Source: Linnemannia elongata
Taxonomy: Eukaryota; Mortierellomycota; Mortierellomycetes; Mortierellales; Mortierellaceae
NCBI GenBank assembly: GCA_036320915.1
Contig: JAXBDG010000007.1
Span: 1,736,001-1,800,000 of the forward strand
Reading direction: 5' to 3'
Length of the DNA stretch: 64,000 nt
Each line of letters begins with the position of its first letter. The first letter of the stretch is position 1. The translations under genes were made by a program, and so were the position numbers. The notes under the pieces were generated by a model. That model did no database searches. It was not told where the DNA came from and saw only the letters and a program-made list of their open reading frames with translations. Below, piece by piece: positions 10,252-22,500 of the stretch.

Positions 10252-12874
10252 TTACAGGGCCTTGTGGACCAGGATGCGGGGTGGAGGAGCCAAGTAGTCG
10301 CGAGGACTGGGTATAATAAGTGTAGCTGGTGCCGGCGCCGCTACGACCGACTTTGTCTCTGGAGCAGGTTTCTCTGCGTGCTCCAAAGACGCCCTCTTAA
10401 CCGCCTTGGGAGGCATGGTAGGAGTAGCAGCAGCAGCGGCAGCAGCAGCGGCAGCAGCATGATGCTGTTTCTGCCAGCAGTGATGGGGTTGGTATTGGGC
10501 CATGAGGGCCAGTTCCTTGTCCTCTAGAGCCGAGTCGCCCTGGAGGATCAGGTCCTTGATTAGGTCGGAGCGGTGTTGTCTCTTTTGGTGTCTCGAGTTG
10601 ATACCGCCTCCTTGGGACGAGCCATGGTGGCGAGGGGATGTGGGAGAGGGGATGGATTGTTTCTGGGGGGAGATTGGGGATGGTGGTTCATGGTGGTGAT
10701 TGTGATGATGTTTGTGGGAATGGTTGTGGTGGAAGGACTTCTTGGCTTCTTGGAGGTTGGATGCTGGTCCTGGGACGGGGGCGGATGCGAATGAAAAGGA
10801 AGGGGTTGCGCTTGTAGGGCTTCTCTCTGGTATCCCTCCTGGACCCCCTTCGATATCCAAGTAACCTGCAGTAGTTGAGTTGAAGGCTGGTGGTGCTGTT
10901 GTGGTTGAGGAAGTAGAGGAAGATCTTGATGTGGGAGAGATTGGCGAGATAGGTGAGATGGGTGAGACTGGGGTATGGTCTGTTGTTGAAGGGGCATTGG
11001 ATCCATCGTGGTGGTGGGTTGGGACTTTGACCTTAAGGTGTCCCATCTTGAGGCCGATCTTGGTTGCGAACGAGGACTTGCTAGGCTGTCCGAGAGGGAA
11101 TGATAATGTTGTTGTGGATGTTGTCGAGGTGTCATCGGAAGATGTTGTTGTCGATGTTATTGTTGTAGAGTCGTGATGGATGATAGGTCCGTTCGCAACG
11201 GCCAAAGTGTTGCAGTTGTTGGGCGAAGTCTCGATGGATCGATGACGTTCCTCTGATGGATGGATATGGATGGACCGATCCTCATCCATCGCCGAAGACT
11301 CAAACCCTTCAAACAGATCCTGATGCTCCTTCTTGCGACTCCCGCTCCGTGAAAGATACTCCTTCCTCCATCCTCTTGTGCCATCATCAACACCGCTGTC
11401 ATCATCGTCGTCGATACTATTGTTGTCGTCCAAAGTAGCCAGATCCCTGTGTCCCGTCACAAACCAACTGTGACCCGTCCGTGCGCGCGAATACGGATCG
11501 ACGACGACAGCAATATTGTTGTTGCTGTTGTTGCTCCTGTCCAAACTGCCCTTGTCGTGGCGATCAAACCGACAATTACTACTACCACCACCACCAGTAC
11601 CATCCTCCATCGAAGACATTGACTTCCGCCCCTTATTCTTCCTCCGATGAACCAACAACGTCGCAATCGCCAACACCGCAACTGCCGCCACAGCTGCAAG
11701 GCTCGCAATCACCGCCGTGGACGCATGCTTCGTATTCCCTAGCATCCCCCCATTATTCCCACCACCATTCATTTGATCACTATCGTCCGAAGAAGGAGGC
11801 GTAACGATAGAATTAGGATTGCTCGGATTAATTGAAGGAGTAGGCCAAGGGACTTTGGGCGTCATGGCTCCGACAAAATAGACGCTGTTGGCTTCGGGTC
11901 CTCCACAGTCGTCAAAGTTGCTCTGAGTTTCGGGGCATTTGGTCGAACATGACGATTCTGGAGCCAATCCATATTTGCGTTGTCTATTTTATGAATGAAT
12001 GAATGGGTGGGTTTATGGAAAAAATATATCGCGGTGGTCGAAAGGCACATGGAGAAGGGGAAATATGTCATTGTTAGAAGAGGGAAGGGAGAGACACCAA
12101 CTGAAAGGCATGAGATGGTTCGGAATAGCGGTATAAAAAAAGAGAGGGAAAGTGTGAGTGTGGAGGCAGTAAAAAGGGGGAGGGAAGGAGGAAGGAGTGA
12201 AAGGAAAGGGAGATGGGTGATACATTGTGGGTTGGCGTTGATTGTTTTGTCTGTTGGTACTGTTGAATGGAATCCTTCTAACCCTTCCTTTTTCTCAATT
12301 GAATAACTCCCCTTTCTTTTCCTCCCCGAGAAATAGAAGAGGGAGGAATACGAGGCAGGGAAGAGGAAGATGAGGAGGAGAGAGTAGAACAAACAGACCA
12401 CTCCTTTTTGAGTAGGTTGGGGGAAATCAAAAATAAAAAAGAGTCAAGAAAGACTTACTCAGAATCGCCACAGGTACAGATAGTCCCGTTACGAATGGCC
12501 GCAAAGGACCAGGTGCCGATACTACAGTGTGTAAAGCATGCCTCTGCTCGGGTGATACTCAGCGGTGGTTCGCCGTCAAGATCGGGGTTGAGGATCTGTT
12601 CCTTGAAGCAACCAAGGTGGGTTACTGTTGATGGTGTTGCCGTGCTGGTATCTGGCTGCGGCTGCGGTTGGGACATTCTTGTCTCCCTGTTTGTCGTTGT
12701 TGTTTGTGTGTCTGGTTGTGTGTTAGCTGGGTGCACTGGTGGTATGATATGCGTGTTGTTTGTTGTAGGGGTGGAGGTGTTGTTGTTGTGGGCGAGTGAA
12801 GGTTGAGTGAGAGCTGTTGTTGTTTGCGGTGGTAGAGTGCAAGGTAGTCGAGAGGGTAGGACAGTATTGTCGGA
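10252..12874 (-). CDS. WSC-domain transmembrane cell-wall stress sensor
   Basis: Two exons are clear: from at or below 12874 to 12459, and 11983-10252. A 475-nt intron with GTAAGT...ATAG borders separates them. They form one WSC domain, from the HLGCFKEQ segment through the Cys pairs CFTHC and CTC to CSTKC and the DDCGG segment near YFVG, with the eight-Cys pattern expected. A Pro/Thr-rich region precedes it. After a short Pro/Ser/Asn stretch comes one membrane segment (about 11710-11640), a basic stop-transfer RRKNKGRK, and a cytoplasmic tail of more than 450 residues with Ser/Thr runs, a Ser-Pro-Ile repeat, His-rich patches and an Ala run. Fungal WSC proteins sense wall stress and signal to Rho1. 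The signal-peptide exon was not found: the frame is open up to a TGA at 12875-12877, so the 5' end is unresolved. Confidence 0.82.
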
Positions 12875-13373
12875 TCAAAGGGAGCATGTAAAAATAATAA
12901 CTGAAAAAATGCGAGTGAATTAAATATAGTGGTGAAGGAGGATGCTAATGATGCTGGTAGTGGTTGATTGCTGCTTGGTGGGTAAGTGAGAGTTATGAGA
13001 GAGAGAAGTGGAAGTGGAGGAGTGTGAAGAAGTAGTAGCCAGGGGCATGGAAAGGGTAGGGAAGCGTGTGCGAGCGTGTGATTTTATATAAAAGTGTATG
13101 GCCGCAACCTACAGCGAGGAAGGTGAGAAAAGGGGAGAGGACTGAAAGAAGAAACGAAAAAAAGAAGAAAAGAGAAGAAAGAGAGAAGAGAAGAAAAAGG
13201 AAGACCCTGCACAAGAGAAAGGAAAAAAAAAAAAAAAAAAAGGTGCAAAGGAACAAGCAAAGGAGATACAACAAGCAACAAACAACGTTTTTCTCTCTCG
13301 GCTCTCTCTCTCACTCATTCACTGTGTCATATCTAACAATACCAGCAATCCTTCTTTTTTGCTCATAAATAAC

Positions 13374-13378
<5 letters not shown>

Positions 13379-13405
<27 letters not shown>
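13379..13405 (+). repeat. A27 homopolymer
   Basis: An unbroken run of 27 A in the WSC-RAD4 intergenic region. Confidence 0.95.
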
Positions 13406-13689
13406 GTACAATCCACTTTAATAACAAACAGCGACGATGGAAACAGGGGAAGTCCAAGAAGAACAGGAAGGTTCAATTTGAACTGCTGTTTACAATAGAC
13501 TGTGTCCCATTCAGTGGAAATGGAATGCAGTGGAGTCAGAAACCAAAAAAAAAAAAAGATTTCTCGGTAAGTTTGGCCTCTGCTCAAGGTCATGCAACAA
13601 AGAAATTCCTCGACTTCTGTCAAACTTATGTCCCCCTGCCAGCCTATCTCACCACCCCCCGCATCAAACCCCTGTCACCTCCCACACTC

Positions 13690-13691
<2 letters not shown>

Positions 13692-13738
<47 letters not shown>
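13692..13738 (+). repeat. GA dinucleotide microsatellite
   Basis: A perfect GA repeat of about 47 nt, likely variable between strains. Confidence 0.95.
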
Positions 13739-13739
<1 letters not shown>

Positions 13740-14203
13740 ACGACGACAACAACAATTGAATTATCTAGGCAAGTCAAAGAGGACAAAGAGAGGGGCAACA
13801 CAAGGATATAGGGGTGTATGCAGAACAAGCAGAAAAATAATAATAATGGAAGATGGGAAAAGATTTAATTGATAGTGGGATAATGTATTCAAGGGCTGGG
13901 TAATGACTCCCAGGTACTTTGAACGGAATACGAAAAAAGATAAAAACACACAACAATAGAAAACCACGCTAGCTAATCGAGGTTCTTTGTTCTTCTTGCA
14001 GGAAATGTCAAGTCAACCTCCACTCTAGGCTACACAAACGGACAACCATAGTATTCTAGAGTAGAGGAGGCGGCAACGTAGACACATCAACCAAGCAAGT
14101 CCAAGTGGCATACAATGAGCTGCTACAAATGTTTCCTCTATCTGCAGAGAAATAGAACTCCATTTTTTTTTCATCTCTATGAAAATGCCACGATTCAATC
14201 AAA

Positions 14204-17200
14204 TCAATCAAACATGAAACCACCACCAGAATCTGCCTCCACGTGAGCCTGAGTCGGTTCTGACCGATCTTCTGGTTCTTCTCCCTCTCCCTCACTACCA
14301 GCACTGACCAGGCGACGCTTGCCCGCTGCTCTACTGACATCCTCTGTTGTCGGCGAAGAAGACACATCCTGGGGTCGACCAACTTCATCATCGTCGTCAT
14401 CATCCTCAGGAGGGACCCAATTATCCTTCTCATCGTCCTCGTCCACAGCCATATCTTCGCCATACTCCTCCATCAACCGAGACCGCAGAACGACACCCTT
14501 GATCAGTTTACGCCAGCGTCGAAGCACCTCTGCTCGCTTCTTCTTGAGTGCTTCTTGGTCCGCATGATGAGTCACCTCGCGATAGGCATCCATCACCAGC
14601 TCGGCACTCTCGGTAGGGACAATGATTCCCTGAATTATCGGCACCGATCTTCTCGATTGGAATTCAAATCCAGTCTAAAAGACATAAAAAAATACCAACA
14701 AATGGAGCGTTAGGGATGAGCTGAGAAGAAATGTCGTTTCCATAGAAACAGTGAAGCCTTGTTTTTTAAGCAAAGAACACTTACCACCGCCTCAACAAAA
14801 TCTACACCCAACTGTCTTGCAACTCGACCAATGCCCCGCCCTGAAAAGATTGGAGGTAAGAAAGAAAAACTCGTTAGGTTTACCAACAATTCACCTTTCA
14901 ATTATCCGATCTAAAAACGTGGCAGTTTCTTTCTTTCTGAATGAGTGACTGACCTTTCAAGTGAGTTCCTCCTATAGGGACCATATCTGGTGTAAAGACA
15001 TCCTGGCGTCCATAGTCATTTCTAGGGACCCGTCCATCAACGACCCAAGGAGGCTGATAGGGTTCAGTCTGCCACTCTCCAAACAACGCGACCTGGTCTC
15101 CATTCTCGCCCGATGCCTCTCCTTGATCATCATCCGTCTCCATCTTGTTCCCACCTGCGAGCGCCGCCTGTTGCTGCAGTCGCATCTGAAAGATAGTCGC
15201 TGGACGTGACTTGATCCACTTGATAGGGATAACTTCACCGCTCTTGATCTGGCGAGCTCGCTTTAACCAGTTCTCTTTGGATCGGACTTGTTTGACACAG
15301 CTCCGAGGGTAGATGGCCTCTCCACGAATATGCCCAAGAACAGGAAGCTTTGGATGCAGGACCTCAAACTTCTTCAGATGTCTCTCTAATGCGTAGCTAT
15401 CAAACGAAACAAAAGCAGGATGGCGTAAGTCAAGGAGGTACAACCTGTGCGACAATGATTTGAGACAACATAAAATGAGTAGCGTGCCATACATGGGGTG
15501 ATTGTTGAAATCGCCTAGTTTGGTAGGCATCCGTTCAGAGGCTTCTGCTTGCTGCAGTTCAGCCTCTTCAATATCCTCTTCGACTGAGGGCGATGGGTTT
15601 GTCAAAACTGCCATGGTCTGTGCCCACCAATCGAATCCGGCAGGACCAGCAGGCTGAACGCGGAGTTTCTTGGTAACGGTTGTCCACTGGCTCGTGTATC
15701 GCCGAGTGACATCCGTAACATAGTTGTCTATGATAGCAACAGCGCACATACAAGGTTATTATAATGGTTTAATTGAGTTCAACAGTGACAGTCAATGTCA
15801 AGAGATGTTACCTTCGTCATAAGCGACAACATAGGCCAAATTATTGGTGGTACACGAAGCTGCTGGATGCATTTTCAGTGGGCAGTTCACAACCCCACGT
15901 ACTGGATCAATAGTGATCCATTTCTGGTTCACCTCAGCATAAATCTCTGTCCAAAAGACAGGTGGATCTATAGTACAAATAGCGATATTAGCGCTCCACT
16001 ATGCTCCTAGGACGCAGTGACCTGAAAATACAGCGCGCTTAGCGTTTTTCACATACCTGCAAGTTTGTTGTGTGGTGGCAATTTGGGCCTCTTTGCCAAT
16101 CGGTGAGGTGTCGAGATTACCTGTCGCGATCCGCGTGTAGTATCGCTCTCGTCTAATACCACCTCCTTTTTCTTCTTTCCCTTTTTGCTAGAGCCTGTGG
16201 TGCTCTTTGACGCCTCCGCTCCAGACTTGACCGTTTCGTCCTTGGGTAGGGTGACTTTGAATGTGCAAGCCTGCAGGGACTCCACTAGCCTGGCCTTCAG
16301 ACCCAAAGAGCGACAAATTGCAGTGAACAGCTGCGAGCAAACGTCGCTCGAGCCATTCCTATTCAGTAGTCGCCTCTGAAGGTTCTTGCGTTTCTTGAAG
16401 CTCTCTCCTCTGTTTGCAGGCATCGCCGCCTAACAATATATTGAGATCAATAAATAGGTCAGTAAGTGTAACATGACCGGTAAATGAGAAAAGCACGTCT
16501 GAACAAACGAGTTTTAATAGCTACCTCGACACCAACAACGTCAATGTCGGCATATGGAACACTTTCGATGCCTGGCCCTGTGACCACAAAGGAGTCCTTC
16601 CACCAGAGAGCCAGGACTTGCAAAGCATTCACCTCTCGGACGGGATTGTCATGAACCTTCTGCACTGATGAGGCTATGTGCTCAGGAACCAAAGACAAGG
16701 CGACAGTGTGCATCTTTGGACTGTTGATCCAGCGATTTCGACAAAGTCCATTCGCAATAAGGCAGAGAAGATGGGTTTGGTGGATTAAAACTCGGATCAT
16801 GCGTTCCTCCTTGGTGATTCCTCGACCCGGCGTCCTAGTTTGCCACGGACGGTATCGAGATAATTAGTATGGCAATTATTTCCAGGGATGTGCCCAGTAG
16901 GTTGTGTACGACTCTGCTGCGTAAACCTACTTTTTGACGTCCTCTGGCGGTTTGTCAAATACAATCTCTACAGCGTTATACTGCCATGGTCCTGACAGCT
17001 CTTCTTCCTCGTAATACTCATCTGTTGCCGCCTCCTGTTGTGGCAGAACCTCTATTAGCATAAAACAACATGGCGTGGTTAGGAAGATGTTTTCATAGGC
17101 GCAATGGACTTCTAGGGCGATGGCCAGGGAGATGGGTGCTAACCTGGTACGGGAACTTCAACCCACTCTTGATCGTCATCACTGCTGTAATAGTCTGGGT

Positions 17201-17699
17201 TGAATTCAGGATCACCCACATCATCCAAATCAGACTCCTCAGCGTCATGGCCGCTTTCCTGTTGCTTTTCGTCATTCTCCTGATCCATGACTATCGCACC
17301 ATCGTCCACCGCTAACAGATCACCCTTCTCTTCCTGTTTCTGCTTCTTAGGTTTCACTGGTATAGTCTTCCCCAACGCGCTTCGTTTACTGCCAGCCGCC
17401 TTGCCAGTCGAACCCTCCACAATAGAGGGACCACTGGTCGAGCTATTCTGAAAGTCGCTATCATCCTCGGACATGTCACTGTCTTTCCTGTCGTCAACTG
17501 AGTCGGAATTAGATTTGGTGGCGTTTTGTGTCAAGGCTGACGAGGTTGTGTTGGCTTGTCGACGGGAGCTTCTTCTGGTGGTGGCCGGCGCGGAGGAAGA
17601 CCAAGTTGCTTGACTGGAGAACTCTGCTCTTCTGCTGTTAGTGCTCCTGCTACTGACAGCAGCATTTCGCTTGGGAGGTCCACTCTTTCTGGGTGCCAT
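14204..17699 (-). CDS. RAD4: DNA damage recognition protein Rad4/XPC
   Basis: Nine exons join in frame: 17699-17144, 17051-16931, 16834-16525, 16429-16057, 15967-15812, 15727-15493, 15396-14954, 14840-14785, 14674-14204, giving 906 residues. The N-terminal ~230 residues are Ser-rich, then acidic. Residues about 230-560 form the transglutaminase-like fold. Three beta-hairpin domains follow: BHD1 (HPIYALERHLKKFEVLHPK ... YPRSCV ... WLKRAR, about 582-645), BHD2 (LFGEWQTEPYQPP ... DVFTPDMVP) and BHD3 (GRVARQLGVDFVEAVTGFEF ... GIIV). A charged helical tail closes it. Rad4/XPC binds helix-distorting lesions with Rad23 to start nucleotide excision repair in the nucleus. Start 17699 (MAPRKSGPPKR) was preferred over in-frame upstream ATGs because the upstream translation is low in complexity. 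The gene is divergent from ROM2. Confidence 0.93.
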
Positions 17700-17779
17700 G
17701 AATGAAAGTGAGAGAGAGTGAGAGTGGAAGCTCATTCGTTCGCGCAATTTTTTTTGCTCGTTTTCCTTCACACTCCGTA

Positions 17780-17787
17780 CACGTGAC
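17780..17787 (-). promoter_or_regulatory. E box / CDE1-like site upstream of RAD4
   Basis: CACGTGAC on the plus strand, GTCACGTG in RAD4's orientation, 81 nt upstream of the chosen RAD4 start. It fits the RTCACRTG consensus of Cbf1-like bHLH proteins. It could be a leader or promoter element. Confidence 0.35.
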
Positions 17788-17960
17788 ATGATGCTCTCCT
17801 TACTATATTTTTCGCTAAGATGTCTGCCCCCACCCCACTTTGCAAAGTGTACTGAGACTTCCAAATGCTGGCTCTCTGCTCTCTGTCTATCACTCTACCG
17901 GCGCGATCGTCAATTGATAGTGCATCCTCGGCAGTGGTGAATTTGATTGAGATATTTATA

Positions 17961-18016
17961 TACCATGAAGTCATTTTGGCAATCCTGCTACCATGAAGTC
18001 ATCTTGGCAAACCTAG
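17961..18016 (+). repeat. 28-nt imperfect tandem duplication
   Basis: TACCATGAAGTCATTTTGGC is followed 28 nt later by the same word with one T-to-C change, and a shorter TACCATCG echo follows at 18019. It lies in the RAD4/ROM2 divergent promoter. Confidence 0.8.
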
Positions 18017-19350
18017 CATACCATCGCATCAAAAATAGGCGAGGGTATCGCCGGTTCATCTCGGCCAGGAAGATTTTCATTGTTGGTTATTCAAGAAGGG
18101 GTCCAGAAGGCTCTTTCGTCTTCAGGAGTTGGTGGGCTGGTGCGTTCATTGGTTTGATCGATAGGAATGACGACGAAGAGCGAAAAGGAAAAATAAGGAT
18201 AAGATATCGTTTGTGGTACCTGACGAATTGAGGGATAGGGAAGGGAGAGTTGTTAAACGTTAACAGAGTGAAGGGAGAGAAAGACGATCTCATGTTTGGG
18301 CGGTGCTTCGCCCTGCTCCTGGCCAAACGGCCCTTCAACGAAAGTAGGAAGCGACAAAAATGTCAATCCTGGTACATATGAAATGGGCGAAGAGGGAGGA
18401 GTAGAAGAGATAGAGAGAGAGAGAGAAGTAGGGAAGGGAAGAGGGGCATGAAAAGGGAGTGAAGAGTTTTAGATGGGAGGACCATGCGCTCTCTTGAGTA
18501 TGTTTGCGGGAGTAAGAATATTGCAGGAGGAGATGGGGAGTTGAGTTAGAAAGAGGATGAAGATCATGCAGTGGGTGGAGTGAGCATAGAGCACTTAGTG
18601 AGTGGGCCATGCAAGTTGACTGGGATAAAAAAACAAGACTCCGAGGGGAAAATCAACAAAAGAAAAAACGAGAAAATCGTCAGTCCTTTCTTTAAGTTTC
18701 CTTGGGTTGAGTGTCGACGCAATAACAACAACAGCAACAACAACAATAGCAGCTGAGTCGATGCTACCCTCCCCTGGAAGGGAGAATGAGAGAGGGAGGC
18801 GGTGCTTGTTGACTGTCTTTGTCTCTATCATTTGCTTGGCTTGGTCTTGTTCTATCTGTTTATGTGTCTGTCGTGTTTGCCACTGCTTTTTTTTTTTTTC
18901 TTTTTTTTTTCTTTCTTTCTTTGGTGCTCTCCTCCTTCTCCGTTGACTTTGAACTCAATTCGCGAAACGTTTTACTCTGTTCTCCTTTCCTTGTCCTTTT
19001 TTACCATTCTTCCAACTTGCTTTCCTGCTCTCTTGCTTCCCTACTTTCCTTTTCTCTCTCAACCCTCTTGTTCTGTACCATTATTATCTTTTCCCTTCAC
19101 TCCTAATACTAATACCATCGCACACCTCACCGGTAGGACCTTCTTCTCACTCCTCACTCCTCACCTTTCCACTCTTCCACTCTTCCTATCCTTCGTCCCT
19201 CTCCTCTTCCCTCTCTGGTCTGCCTCGTCACTCTCCTATCCAACCGCACTCCCTCAATACCCGATCAGATTCACCCTCCCTCATATTCTCAACACGCTAG
19301 TGAGTAGAACTCGCCGAGGGAATGACCACCCAAACACGCAGCAGCCTCTG

Positions 19351-19383
<33 letters not shown>

Positions 19384-19597
19384 TCTAATGACTCCTTAGT
19401 GTGGGCTGCGGTCATCGTTCGTTCATGCCTAGCCTCCGTCCTTTTCAGCCTGCGAACGGACACTCATTGGTATTTAAAAGCGCCACCACCGCCTTTCTTC
19501 TGTACTCACTCTCCCCCTCACTTCTCCCTATTTTTTTTTCTGTGGATTGACACAAAAAACAGCAACCAGAACTCCTCCCAAGAACCAACCCATCATA

Positions 19598-22500
19598 ATG
19601 CAGTCGTCGACGACATCACAAACATACGGCAACAGACCCAACCCCCTGGCGCCAATACAGTACACTCCCTCTCGCCCATACATACCCAAGGCATCCAGCC
19701 CGGCACAACAACCGCAGCAGCTATCGCAGCAGGATCAATACCAGCAACAACACCAGCAACTACCACCACGCCCAGTCTCACAGTATTACCAGCCTTCTCT
19801 CCAATACCCGCCTCTGCACCATAACTACAACAGCAGCCATAATACCAACTCTCCTCCCTCTCAACAAGAGCAAGCCTACTCTGCCAACGCAAGCGACAGA
19901 ACTTCTTGGGCAAACGCATACAGTAACCAATACAGCTCGCAGGTCGAGCAGCCCCTTGTGGCGACTCCGTCAGCGTCAGGGCGATCGCCTTTTTCGTATT
20001 CACCAAAAGCTCCATCTCCGCGTTCAATATCGCCATTGTCAAGCCAGGACACATCGTATGTCGTCAACGGCTATCACCAGCCTACACCCTCATACGATCC
20101 TTACTCCAATGGCAATGGTGCTCCCTCTCCTCACCTGCCACAACCGCCTCACCCATACTATCAACCCCAACAACAGCAGCAGGTGCAACACTATCACCAA
20201 CCCTCGGAGCAACACGATTATAAGAGTCAACACCAATCACAGTCTTTCCCCTCGGATTTGAACAACACGGGCCACCCTTCGCCCTCAGCAGCCTACGCAC
20301 TCGCCAACCCGACATCCATGAGTACCTACAGCAATTGGAGCCAACCCTCTTCGCCCTGCTTCTCCCACTCATCCTTTGGAAGCCGCAGCAGTATACATGG
20401 ATCATTCAACAGCCACAACTCGATTACAAGAACACCCTCCCTCTCCATTGCAGGTCGACTTTTGATCGATTTCAACCCGGGTATCCTTTCGACCATCGCT
20501 GTCGCCTTCAGGCAAAAGATGCTTGAAAACGAGTCCAAGAGGAAAGAATCAGAGAGTTACGGTCTCGAATTTCCCGTCACTTTTACTGGCAAGGAGGCAG
20601 TGGTGAGTTGTCCTTTTTTTACCGTTGATCCGGGCAGTAACGCGTTTTTGTGCTCCCTCATCATTGCGCAAGATTTGACCAATGCAATACGCTGCGCCGT
20701 ACTCACCCCTTTTACTTTTTACATTCCACTCCCTAGGATATCATTGTTGAGCTGACAAAGCTGGATCATCGGCGGCACGCTCTCTCGATCGCCAGATCCT
20801 TGGAGAAGCAGCTCCTTTTCTTTGGAGGCGGAGTCGACTTGCTTTTCGACTCTAATAATGACCAATACTTTTTCTCCGAGTCAGCGCTGGCTTACCTCCC
20901 TGGTCAAACCGAGTTTCCAGATGTGCCGACGGGTGTGTTTCCTTACAGCGCCAAGTGCTACAGTTATGGGTGCTTGCCCGGAAGTTCCTCGTGCTACTCT
21001 TATCTGTGTCCCAATCGTCGGTCGATCGTAAGTCGCAGTCGCAGTTTTCAAAGGCTGTTTGTTTCGCCAAAATGACATCGTTTGTTTTTGGCTGCTGAGA
21101 AAAGAGCCTAAGATGCGCGTGCATTTAATTTTAACCAACTATAGAATAGCGTCCTGGAGCGGAAGAACAGTGATGCCTCGACCCTTGGTAGCCAGGAAAA
21201 AGTCTGGGCCAACTCTGTTCCTGCAAGCGTACTGGCTGCTGCATCCAAGAAGGAGCGTACCAGACAGGAGATCATTTTCGAAGTCATCAAGACCGAGCAC
21301 AATTTTGTCAGAGATCTGGAGTTGCTCGAGGAGGTAGATCATTTTTTTTAACTCCACTGTTGCTTGGTGCGCGGATCCTTCTATCCATATATGACACTTA
21401 TCGTCCGCTATATTCTGCGTCATATAGATCTTTATAACGCCTCTTCGTGCAAGCGACATCGTAGCGCCTGAGCGCCTGGATAATCTCATTGAGGACATTT
21501 TCCTCAACTACCACGAAATCTTGGAACTCAACCGTGCTTTACTCGAGGCTCTCAGGGCGCGACAGGAGGAGCAGCCTTTGGTAGAGGCAATCGGCGATGT
21601 TCTGCTTCCTCACATCGTAGGCTTCGAGGAGGCATATACTCGCTACATCCCCAGGATCGCCATATCGGAGTTTATCTATACAAAGGAGTCAAAGCAGAAC
21701 CCGAAGTTCAAGCAGTTCCTGGATGATTGCACGCGCCACCCCGAAGCCCGTCGGCTTGGCTTGCGGCACTTTCTCAGTCAACCTTATCAGCGACTTCCCC
21801 GGTACCCGCTTCTACTCAGCCAAGTGGTCAGTAAGACAGCGGATGGCGTTCTGGACAAGGAGATTTGTCAGGAGGCGCTGGACGTTTCTACGGAGATCAG
21901 CAAGCGTGTCAATGCCTGCATGTCCGACGGTGCCCTGCAGGTGCGGCTTTTGACAATTCAGGACAAGATCACCTGGAAGTCCAAGGAGCATAACCAGGAC
22001 CTCAAGCTGTCCGACAGATCCAGGCGACTACACTTTGACTGCATCGCCAGGCGCAAGAATGGGTTCGAGGTGCAACCGCAGGAGTACCGAGTCTTTGTCT
22101 TCGATCACATGCTGCTCGTCACCAAGGAGAAACGCGACAAGCAAGGCGAGAAGGACGACCTTATCTATCAAGTTGCTATGAACGTACGTTGCAAAGTAGA
22201 AGTTTTTTTCTTGGGTAATTTGCATTCCTTATTGCGCATGACATACTCAAGCCTTCGTCCTTCTTTTAATTTAGCCAATCCCACTCGAACTCCTGAATGT
22301 TTGGGCTGATGACGGCAAACCCATGTCCACACCCGGAAAGGACCCAGCCGGGAGCAAGAGAAGAAGTGCCAGCGCCGGCTACCTTTCACACGGAGAGGCA
22401 ATGGCGGCTATTATGGCACCTGTAGACGTCAGCAACGCTATCCAGCGTGCACCAGGAATGGACCCAAAAAACCCTAATGCTGCCCCTGTCACCATTGAGC

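Larger units (their letters stand above)
12878..14203. other. Intergenic region upstream of the WSC gene, downstream of RAD4
   Basis: Both flanking genes are on the minus strand. The missing first exon of the WSC gene probably lies in the left part of this stretch (12.9-13.3 kb), but I could not pin it down. It holds A19 (13223-13241), A27 (13379-13405) and a long GA repeat (13692-13738). The last 150 nt before 14204 are likely RAD4 3' UTR. Confidence 0.5.
17700..19597. promoter_or_regulatory. Divergent RAD4 / ROM2 promoter region
   Basis: A 1.9-kb region between divergent genes. It holds a GTCACGTG-type site close to RAD4, a 28-nt tandem duplication (17961-18016), purine-rich tracts at 18360-18560, and a pyrimidine-rich run from about 18880 to 19560 with a TC repeat (about 19349-19380) leading into the ROM2 start. 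A TATTTAAA-like element sits at about 19471-19478. The open frame across the CT-rich run is not protein-like. Confidence 0.55.

Noticed and set aside
18802..19824. 340-codon frame upstream of ROM2
   Set aside because: Almost pure Leu/Ser/Pro/Phe from a CT-rich leader, and it overlaps the ROM2 start in another frame.
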